This document shows, piece after piece, positions 1 through 5,633 of a DNA stretch of 6,709 nt. The notes below the pieces were generated by a model that saw only the letters and a program-made list of their open reading frames with translations, was not told where the DNA came from and ran no database searches. A program made the position numbers and the translations under genes. This DNA is from Myxococcales bacterium (lineage in GTDB: Bacteria; Myxococcota_A; Polyangia; Fen-1088). The stretch covers positions 1 through 6,709 of the forward strand of contig PMNO01000595.1 of NCBI GenBank assembly GCA_003161835.1, given 5' to 3'. Positions within the stretch are counted from its first letter, which is position 1, and the number at the start of each line of letters is the position of its first letter.

Positions 1-1580
1 TCTTGGCGTTGCCGTTCGCGGCGCGCCCGCGCCAGCGCCGGGTCGGCAGCGACGGCGAGACGCTCGTGATCCTCACGCCCCACAACGAAGCCGTGCGCCA
101 TGAATTCACGCGCGCGTTCGTCGCCCACATGGCAGCCCGTGGGCGACAGGTCCAGATCGACTGGCGCAGCCCCGGTGGAACCAGCGAGATCACACGCTAC
201 CTCGTCTCCGAGTACGCATGGGCGTTCGAGCGCCACTGGACGGGCGCGCTGGGGCGGCGCTGGTCGCCAGTCGTCGCATCGGGCTTCTCCAATCCCGACG
301 TCACATCCTCGGCGGGCGGCGATCCGGACGCCGCGGCGGCCCGCCGGGCGTTCTTGGAGTCGAATGTCGGGTGTGGCGCCGATCTGTTGTTCGGAGGTGG
401 CAGCGTCGAGGCCGGCCTGCACGCCACCGCCGGGCGGCTGGTTGAATCTGGCGTCGTTTCCGGTCATCCCGAGCTGTTCGGCGACCATGCGATTCCTCAA
501 CTCGTGGGCGGCGAGCCCTTCTGGGACCGCGAGGGACGCTGGGTTGGAACCTGCTTGTCGGGTTTCGGAATCTGTTTCAACAACGACTCGCTGGCCCGCC
601 TCGGTGTCGGCCGGCCCCCGGACTCCTGGGCCGCCCTCGCGGATCCGGTCTACTTCGGCCAGCTGGGCATGGCGGATCCCGCAAAGAGTGGCTCCGTGGC
701 GAAGGCGTTCGAGATGCTGATTCAGGAGCAGATGCAGGGCGCCCGACAACACGCCGCCCAGGCGGGCACCGCGCCCGCGCTGCTCGATGGGATCGCGACG
801 CGGCAGGGGTGGCGGGCCGCCATGCGCCTCATCCGACGAATCGCGGCCAACGCGCGCTACTTCAGCGACTGGGCCTCCCGGGTACCGGTGGATGTCTCCA
901 AGGGCGACGCCGCCGCCGGCATGTGCATCGATTTCTACGGTCGATTCCAAAGCGAGATGACCGACGCCGATGGGCGGCGCGGCCGGATGGGTTTCCTGAT
1001 GCCGACAACGGGATCTTCCCTGGGTGCCGATTCGATCGGTCTTCTGCGCGGGGCACCCCACCGGGCGCTGGCGGTGGAATTCATGGAGTTCGTCCTCTCG
1101 GACGCGGGCCAGAAGATCTGGAGCTTCCGGCGCGGCACCCCCGGGGGCCCGCAGACCTATTCCATCCAGAGATTGCCCATCTCCCCGCGCTTGTATGCCG
1201 CCGCATACGATCGGTATCGCGCCGACACCAACACCACCCCGTATGGGAGCGCGCGCACGTTCGTCTATCGCCCGGAATGGACGGCGCCGATCTTTCGCGC
1301 GCTCGCCTTTGTCGTGCGGGTGATGTGCGTGGATCCCGCGCCCGAGCTCCAGGAGGCCTATCGGGCTTTGAATGCGGCTCATTTCCCGCCGCGCGCGCTG
1401 GCCCTATTCGACGACGTCTCGGCCGTCGACTACGACATCGTCAGCGGTCCCTTGCGCACCGCGCTGCGTTCGCAAAACGCCGACGGCGAAGTCGCCTGGA
1501 CGAACCGACTGGTCCGCCAGTTTCGTGACCAGTATCGACGTGTCGCCGCCCTGGCGCGGCAGTCGGCGGGAGCACCCTAG
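1..1580 (+). CDS. ABC transporter periplasmic substrate-binding protein, ferric-iron-type (5' partial)
   Basis: This is the extracellular solute-binding component of an ABC importer; it would bind the ligand in the periplasm and deliver it to the permease encoded just downstream. Numbering from the TTG at position 3 gives 525 visible residues ending at TAG 1578-1580. The frame is open to the left edge, and the first residues (LALPFAARPR) look like the end of a hydrophobic signal segment, so the true start is probably outside the window. Family hallmarks are the opening strand LVILTPHNEAVRHEF (21-35), PGGTSEI (57-63), a hinge-like FGICFNNDSLARLGV (188-202) followed by PDSWAALADP (206-215), MADPAKSGS (223-231), GDAAAGMCIDFYGRF (301-315) and a final lobe around EFMEFVLSDAGQKIW (359-373). 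At more than 525 residues it is much longer than FbpA-type proteins (about 330-350), with about 150 extra residues at the C-terminus. The family assignment is firm. The substrate is not: ferric iron is the usual annotation, but the ligand residues are atypical. Confidence 0.85.
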   Translation, partial: LALPFAARPRQRRVGSDGETLVILTPHNEAVRHEFTRAFVAHMAARGRQVQIDWRSPGGTSEITRYLVSEYAWAFERHWTGALGRRWSPVVASGFSNPDVTSSAGGDPDAAAARRAFLESNVGCGADLLFGGGSVEAGLHATAGRLVESGVVSGHPELFGDHAIPQLVGGEPFWDREGRWVGTCLSGFGICFNNDSLARLGVGRPPDSWAALADPVYFGQLGMADPAKSGSVAKAFEMLIQEQMQGARQHAAQAGTAPALLDGIATRQGWRAAMRLIRRIAANARYFSDWASRVPVDVSKGDAAAGMCIDFYGRFQSEMTDADGRRGRMGFLMPTTGSSLGADSIGLLRGAPHRALAVEFMEFVLSDAGQKIWSFRRGTPGGPQTYSIQRLPISPRLYAAAYDRYRADTNTTPYGSARTFVYRPEWTAPIFRALAFVVRVMCVDPAPELQEAYRALNAAHFPPRALALFDDVSAVDYDIVSGPLRTALRSQNADGEVAWTNRLVRQFRDQYRRVAALARQSAGAP

Positions 1581-1610
1581 TGCACACCCCTTCGGAAGCG
1601 GTGCCCTAGC

Positions 1611-3314
1611 ATGAGCCGTCGCCTGCTCAGCGCCGCCGTCCCCGCCCTATTTGGGCTAGTGCTGGCGGTGTTTCTCGTGTGGCCGCTAATCGAGGGTGCG
1701 CGCGGTGCCTTCTTCGACGCCCGCGGTACGCCCACCCTGACCTATCTCATCAACGTCTTTCGCAACCCGACCATCGTCGAAGGGTTCGCAAATGCTCTGG
1801 CGGTGGGCGTCCTGAGCACTCTGGTGGCGGCCACCATCGGCACTGGAACCGCGGTGCTGATTGATCGCTTTGATTTTCCGGCCAAGCGGATCCTGACCCT
1901 GCTCGTGCCGCTTCCGCTGATCGTGCCGCCATTCGTGGGTGCCATCGGAATCCGCCAGATCCTGGGGCAGACCGGGGCGCTCAATGCATTGCTCGTCCAC
2001 ATTCCTTGGACCGGCTTCGACCCGGCCCATCCGGTCGATTGGCTGCGCCATGGGCGGTTCGCGACCGTCGTGGGGCTCACCGCCCTGCACCTGTATCCGA
2101 TCGTCTATTTCAACGCCTCGGCCGCGCTCGGCGGCATCAACGTCGAGATGGAAGAAGCCGCCCGGACCCTCGGGTGCGGGCCGGTGCGATCTTTTTGGAA
2201 GATCACCCTACCCCTGATTTCCCCCAGCCTCTTTGCTGCCTGCAGCATTGTCTTCATCTGGGGGCTGACCGAACTCGGCGTGCCTCTGGTCTGCGACTAC
2301 ACGCGCATCACATCGGTGCAGATATATTCGGGGCTCAAGGAAATGGGGCGTAACCCCACGGTGTACGCCCTGGTCATGGTGGTTCTGGTCGTCACGGTCG
2401 CCTTGTACGCCGGGTCGCGCATGCTGTTCAGACAGCGCGGCAGGTCGCTGGGGCAAAAGGGCGTGCGCCTGCGTCGCGCGCGCCGCCTCGGCCCCCTCGG
2501 AAGCGCGGGCGTGGTCCTCGCGCTGGGGTCGGTCTTTGGGCTGGCGGCGTTGCCGAATATCAGTGTCGTGTTGGTGGCCCTCGCGCGCGATTGGTACGGG
2601 ACAGTGCTGCCGTCGAGCTTCACCCTCGACCATTTTCGCGCGGCGCTGGCCCACGACATGGTCGTCTCGTCGATCGGCAACAGCCTGCGCACCGTCGCCC
2701 TGTCGACGACGTTCGACCTGGTGCTAGGCACCGGAATCGCCTACCTCGTCGTGCGCACCCGCTCGCGGGGCGCTCAACTCCTGGACGCGGTCGCCATGCT
2801 CCCGCTCGCGGTCCCGGGGCTGGTGATGGCGTTCGGCTACCTCGCGATCTCGCGCGAGGGGCGGCCCCTGGCGTTCCTCAATCCGATCCGCGATCCCACC
2901 GCGCTCCTCGTGATCGCCTACACGATCCGGCGGCTTCCGTTTGTCGTGCGATCCTCCACGGCCGGTCTGCAGCAAATCGACGTCGCGCTCGAAGAGGCGG
3001 CGGCCAGCCTGGGCGCCAGTCGAGCGCGTGCGGTCGCGCGCGTGACGTTGCCGCTGCTCGCGCCGCATCTGGTGGCGGGCGGCGTCTTCGCGTTCGCCCT
3101 GTCCATGCTGGAGGTGTCCGACTCTCTGATTCTCGCCCAGAGGGAATCGACCTTTCCGATCACCAAGGCCATCTACGAGCTGTTTCAATTGCTGGGTGAT
3201 GGTCCCCAGGTGGCCGCCGCGCTGGGTGTCTGGGCCATGTTCTTCCTGGCGAGCGCCATCGCCTTCGCACGATCGGTATTGGGCCAGAAACTCGGTGCCA
3301 TGTTCCGCTTTTGA
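1611..3314 (+). CDS. ABC transporter permease, fused two-domain ferric-iron type
   Basis: Inner-membrane permease of an ABC importer, 567 residues, built as two tandem binding-protein-dependent transport domains as in FbpB/SfuB-type iron permeases, so one polypeptide can supply the whole channel. About twelve hydrophobic segments can be picked out, roughly at 10-28, 60-82, 95-115, 150-170, 205-225, 250-272, 298-325, 360-385, 392-412, 430-448, 485-505 and 533-553. A basic, arginine-rich linker (about 274-294) separates the halves. Each half has its ATPase-contacting EAA loop: EEAARTLG (181-188) leading to ITLP (198-201), and EEAAASLG (461-468) leading to VTLP (478-481). The ATG at 1611 has a weak GGAAG at 1594-1598. 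The gene follows the binding-protein gene after 30 bases with no terminator, so they are probably cotranscribed. No ATPase gene follows, because the next genes run in the opposite direction. Permease identity is secure; the substrate is inferred. Confidence 0.92.
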   Translation: MSRRLLSAAVPALFGLVLAVFLVWPLIEGARGAFFDARGTPTLTYLINVFRNPTIVEGFANALAVGVLSTLVAATIGTGTAVLIDRFDFPAKRILTLLVPLPLIVPPFVGAIGIRQILGQTGALNALLVHIPWTGFDPAHPVDWLRHGRFATVVGLTALHLYPIVYFNASAALGGINVEMEEAARTLGCGPVRSFWKITLPLISPSLFAACSIVFIWGLTELGVPLVCDYTRITSVQIYSGLKEMGRNPTVYALVMVVLVVTVALYAGSRMLFRQRGRSLGQKGVRLRRARRLGPLGSAGVVLALGSVFGLAALPNISVVLVALARDWYGTVLPSSFTLDHFRAALAHDMVVSSIGNSLRTVALSTTFDLVLGTGIAYLVVRTRSRGAQLLDAVAMLPLAVPGLVMAFGYLAISREGRPLAFLNPIRDPTALLVIAYTIRRLPFVVRSSTAGLQQIDVALEEAAASLGASRARAVARVTLPLLAPHLVAGGVFAFALSMLEVSDSLILAQRESTFPITKAIYELFQLLGDGPQVAAALGVWAMFFLASAIAFARSVLGQKLGAMFRF

Positions 3315-3326
3315 TGCGGTGTTGGA

Positions 3327-3344
3327 CCGGCCTTCGGGGGCCGG
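3327..3344. terminator. GC-rich hairpin between convergent genes, possible bidirectional terminator
   Basis: CCGGCC (3327-3332) pairs perfectly with GGCCGG (3339-3344) around a six-base loop. It occupies most of the 30-base gap between the permease stop (3314) and the response-regulator stop (3345), which is where a terminator shared by two convergent genes would be expected. There is no T-run on either side, so it is not a canonical intrinsic terminator. The hairpin is seen in the sequence; its function is inferred. Confidence 0.45.
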
Positions 3345-3761
3345 CTAGCCAGAACCTTTGCGCAGGCTCAGGCACCGCCTCAAATTGACAAAATCCAGCG
3401 GTTTTTCCAAGAAACGAGCTCCCATCAACTGGGCGGCCTCCGCGGTTCGCTCGTCGAGGACCGCGCTGATGACGATGGCTACGACATTCATGCCGTGCTG
3501 GCGCACCGTCCGGATGAGATCGATGCCGTTCATGCCGGGCAGGCGAAAATCGGTGACCACGACGCCGAACGTGCGCGTGAGGACCTTCGGCAGGGCCTCC
3601 TCGGCGCTGCTGGCGATGTCGGTCGCGTGGCCCTCGCCCTCCAGGATCTCGGCGATGTTCTCCGCGAGGCCCAGATTGTCGTCGACAATCAGAACCCGGG
3701 CGGGTGATTCATCCGCTCCGCGAACTTGGCGGGTACCCCGCTCGATGTTGTGTCCGATCAT
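3345..3761 (-). CDS. Single-domain response regulator (receiver only)
   Basis: A 138-residue stand-alone CheY-like receiver that would take a phosphoryl group from a histidine kinase and act by protein contact or as a relay or sink, since no output domain follows. After a polar 20-residue N-terminus the fold reads VLIVDDN (23-29, acidic pair D27/D28), phospho-acceptor D71 in VVVTDFRLPGMNG (67-79), switch Ser99 in IVISAV (96-101) and invariant Lys120 in FLEKPLD (117-123). The chain ends about fifteen residues later, at TAG 3345-3347. The frame is open further upstream to 3947, but that stretch is the kinase gene's 3' end read in another frame and is basic and low in structure. The ATG at 3761 has AGGAG five bases away. 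The gene lies 61 bases after the hybrid kinase on the same strand, so that kinase is the likely partner. Confidence 0.9.
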   Translation of the reverse strand: MIGHNIERGTRQVRGADESPARVLIVDDNLGLAENIAEILEGEGHATDIASSAEEALPKVLTRTFGVVVTDFRLPGMNGIDLIRTVRQHGMNVVAIVISAVLDERTAEAAQLMGARFLEKPLDFVNLRRCLSLRKGSG

Positions 3762-3766
3762 CTTTG

Positions 3767-3771
3767 CTCCT
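3767..3771 (-). promoter_or_regulatory. Ribosome binding site that sets the response-regulator start
   Basis: On the minus strand AGGAG lies five bases before ATG 3761-3759. This supports a 138-residue product and rules against the 62-residue N-terminal extension that the open frame would allow, which would overlap the kinase coding sequence. Confidence 0.8.
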
Positions 3772-3822
3772 GGCCCGGGGTCACACTCTGAGGCCCTCCG
3801 CCGGTGCGGCACCTTGCGTCCG

Positions 3823-5481
3823 TCAGTTCTTTCCGCGCAGCCGTTCGCGAACCAGGCGTTTGAGCCGATCGATCTTGAAGGGCTTCGACAACACCCGGGT
3901 CTGCACGCGTTCCATGAATTCGACCGTCCCGGGCGTGAAGGCGCCACCGGTCATGAACACCAGCCGCGGGACCAAGTCGGGCCAGCGATTCGCGACCGTT
4001 GAATAGAACTCCGGGCCGCTCAGATCGGGCATCACGACGTCACAAAGGATCAGGTCGAAGGTTTCACCGCGCTCCAGCCGGGCGATCGCTTCCGATGCAT
4101 CTTGAACCACGCAAACTTCGTGCTCCTTCTTCAACGCGGTCTGAATGATGCGGCCGATGAGCGGCTCATCATCGACGACCAGGAGGCGCCCGCGAAGCGT
4201 CGTTGCCTCACCGGGCAGCTCCACGACTGTCTCCGGCGACACCACCGTCGACTCTCCCACGGGAAGGACAACCCGAAATACCGTGCCCTGGCCCACGGTG
4301 CTCTCGACCATCATCCGACCGCCGTGATCCCGGATCGTCTGGCGGCTGATCGAGAGTCCGAGCCCGGTGCCCTGGCCAAAGGCCTTGGTCGTGAAGAATG
4401 GCTCGAATACATGCGACAGGGTCTCCGGCGTCATGCCCATTCCGGAATCGCTGATCGTGACCACCAGCTCTTGACCCATCGGGCCCGCAACGACCTTCGT
4501 TCCGATGCTGATCTCATTTCGCTCCGCGTCGCCTTCCGGTATGGCCTGCGCCGCATTCACGAGCAGGTTCAAGAAGACCTGCCCCAAGGCCGCAGCACTT
4601 CCCTGAATCAAGGGAACTTGCGTGAAGAGCTTGACCAAGCGCGCCCGGTGGCGAATCTGGTTCCACACCATGGACAGGGACGATTCGATAACCTTGTGCA
4701 GGTCGACGGGCGCGCGATGCTGGTCGCCGATACGAGCCAGGCGCTGCAGATTGCTGACGGTCTCGCGGATCCGCTCCCCACCGACCTGGCAATCCTCGAG
4801 CATATCGGTCACGCCGACCAGTCGGGCCCTGATCTCTTCGAGCTCATCCCCGGGCAATGGGGAGCCGAGCGGCTCTCCGATCGACCGAATCGAGGGCCGC
4901 AATTTATCCAGAGCCTGGCTGAGATTCAGCATGACGAAAGCCAAGGGATTGTTGATTTCGTGTCCAACGCCGGCGGCCAGGCGCCCCAGCGAGGCCAACC
5001 GCTCGGTGTCATCCAGCCGCGTGACCTTCTGTTTTTCGGCTTCGGCCAGGACCCGCTTGATGGTCTTCAGGAGCTCGTTGCCGTCGAGCGGCTTGCGCAG
5101 GTAGGCCTGAGCGGAAATGGCCGCGGCCTGGGCGCTGCCATCCGCGGATATCGCCACCACCGGGATGCAGCCCAACTTTGGATCGTCCTTCTGCACAGCC
5201 CTGAATTCCCAGCCGTCCATCACGGGCATTCTGAGGTCAAGCACAATGAGGTCGGGGAGATTGCCAGCGCTCAGCCACCTCAGGGCGACCCGGCCATTTT
5301 CCGCGAACGACACCCGGTAGCCCTGCTCCTCGAGCACGGCACCGAGGGAGTCGCGAATGATCTCCTCGTCCTCGACGACGAGGACGTGCCCGCGCGCGAG
5401 TGCCGGCTCCAGGGAAGAACGTTCGTCGCCCACCGACAGACCATGCGCACGCCCACCTACCACTTCAGCCTGCCCAATCAT
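3823..5481 (-). CDS. Soluble hybrid histidine kinase, REC-HisKA-HATPase-REC
   Basis: A 552-residue cytosolic hybrid kinase. The N-terminal receiver (about 31-147) has VLVVEDEE (33-40), phospho-acceptor D82 in LIVLDLRMPVMDG, Ser112 and Lys130. A short helical linker leads to the dimerisation/phosphotransfer domain with H174 in GHEINNPLAF (173-182), an HEINNPL-type H-box. The ATPase domain has the N-box NLLVNAAQA (305-313, N309), G1 box DSGMGM (345-350), F-box FEPFFTTK (359-366) and G2 box GQGTGLGLS (369-377). The C-terminal receiver (about 432-548) has D437/D438, phospho-acceptor D481 in LILCDVVMPDLSG, Thr511 and Lys533. All catalytic residues are present. There is no signal peptide, membrane segment or PAS/GAF domain, so its input is probably phosphorylation of the first receiver or a partner protein. 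An alternative GTG start at 5529 would add 16 residues, but ATG 5481 has a near-consensus GGGAGGT. The single-domain regulator follows 61 bases downstream. Confidence 0.93.
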   Translation of the reverse strand: MIGQAEVVGGRAHGLSVGDERSSLEPALARGHVLVVEDEEIIRDSLGAVLEEQGYRVSFAENGRVALRWLSAGNLPDLIVLDLRMPVMDGWEFRAVQKDDPKLGCIPVVAISADGSAQAAAISAQAYLRKPLDGNELLKTIKRVLAEAEKQKVTRLDDTERLASLGRLAAGVGHEINNPLAFVMLNLSQALDKLRPSIRSIGEPLGSPLPGDELEEIRARLVGVTDMLEDCQVGGERIRETVSNLQRLARIGDQHRAPVDLHKVIESSLSMVWNQIRHRARLVKLFTQVPLIQGSAAALGQVFLNLLVNAAQAIPEGDAERNEISIGTKVVAGPMGQELVVTISDSGMGMTPETLSHVFEPFFTTKAFGQGTGLGLSISRQTIRDHGGRMMVESTVGQGTVFRVVLPVGESTVVSPETVVELPGEATTLRGRLLVVDDEPLIGRIIQTALKKEHEVCVVQDASEAIARLERGETFDLILCDVVMPDLSGPEFYSTVANRWPDLVPRLVFMTGGAFTPGTVEFMERVQTRVLSKPFKIDRLKRLVRERLRGKN

Positions 5482-5485
5482 CCAG

Positions 5486-5492
5486 ACCTCCC
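5486..5492 (-). promoter_or_regulatory. Strong ribosome binding site that sets the hybrid-kinase start
   Basis: On the minus strand GGGAGGT lies a few bases before ATG 5481-5479 (five bases from the GGAGG core). It is the best Shine-Dalgarno match in the window and favours this ATG over the upstream in-frame GTG at 5529. Confidence 0.8.
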
Positions 5493-5540
5493 GTCGGGAC
5501 CCTCGATGCGTCCCCCGCGAGAGCACCACTATACCTACTA

Positions 5541-5588
5541 TTGTGGATTCACACTTTGGGCGCGAGGACGGCCAATGTCAAACCACAA
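5541..5588. repeat. Inverted repeat TTGTGG...CCACAA in the kinase upstream region
   Basis: TTGTGG (5541-5546) and CCACAA (5583-5588) are perfect complements separated by 36 bases; the arm centres are 42 bases apart, about four helical turns. The flanks are similar too (ATTGTGGATT against ATTTGTGGTTT when read on the same sense). The arms form AT-rich patches in an otherwise GC-rich window, between two genes and around a TTGACA element. A pair of operator half-sites is possible, but a six-base match could be chance. Confidence 0.3.
5553..5581 (-). promoter_or_regulatory. Possible sigma-70-type promoter for the kinase/regulator pair
   Basis: A perfect -35 hexamer TTGACA occurs on the minus strand (5581-5576), followed after 17 bases by CAAAGT (5558-5553), a poor -10 matching three of six positions. 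It sits 72-100 bases ahead of the kinase ATG in the only sizeable non-coding gap. A second -10-like hexamer, TATAGT (5533-5528), lacks a good -35 at the right distance. Use of a promoter here is an inference. Confidence 0.3.
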
Positions 5589-5616
5589 ATTCGGGCCAGC
5601 GGCCACGGTCTACACG

Positions 5617-5633
5617 CCGCCCTCTACGGGCGG
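5617..5633 (-). terminator. Hairpin over the stop codon of the upstream hybrid kinase
   Basis: CCGCCC (5617-5622) pairs with GGGCGG (5628-5633) around a five-base loop; the stop codon TAG (5626-5624) lies in the loop. It is short and has no T-run, so it could be a weak terminator, an RNA 3'-end stabiliser, or simply a by-product of GC-rich coding sequence. Confidence 0.2.

Larger units (their letters stand above)
5482..5623. other. 142-base intergenic region between the two hybrid kinases
   Basis: This is the only sizeable non-coding stretch in the window. It holds the candidate promoter, the TTGTGG/CCACAA inverted repeat and the kinase Shine-Dalgarno sequence. I see no tRNA, riboswitch-like structure or small open frame with a convincing ribosome binding site. 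Its AT-rich centre (about 5528-5590) contrasts with the coding regions on both sides and suggests independent transcription of the downstream kinase and regulator. Confidence 0.6.

Noticed and set aside
100..720. 206-residue plus-strand frame inside the binding-protein gene
   Set aside because: It is an Arg/Ser/Pro-rich out-of-frame shadow of a clearly conserved binding protein.
3803..3813. Odd palindrome ggtgc-g-gcacc in the gap between the kinase and the response regulator
   Set aside because: The loop would be a single base, so it cannot form the full hairpin; it is too short to call an operator without conservation data.
3762..3947. 62-residue N-terminal extension of the response regulator
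   Set aside because: It overlaps the kinase's 3' coding end in another frame and is unlike a receiver N-terminus. The internal ATG at 3761 has an AGGAG at ideal spacing.
5482..5529. 16-residue extension of the hybrid kinase from a GTG at 5529
   Set aside because: There is no good ribosome binding site before the GTG, while the ATG at 5481 has a near-consensus one. The extra residues are basic and match nothing.
5528..5533. TATAGT as the -10 box of the kinase promoter
   Set aside because: It matches five of six consensus bases, but the hexamers 16-18 bases upstream (such as aagtgt) do not resemble a -35 box. It was kept only as an alternative.
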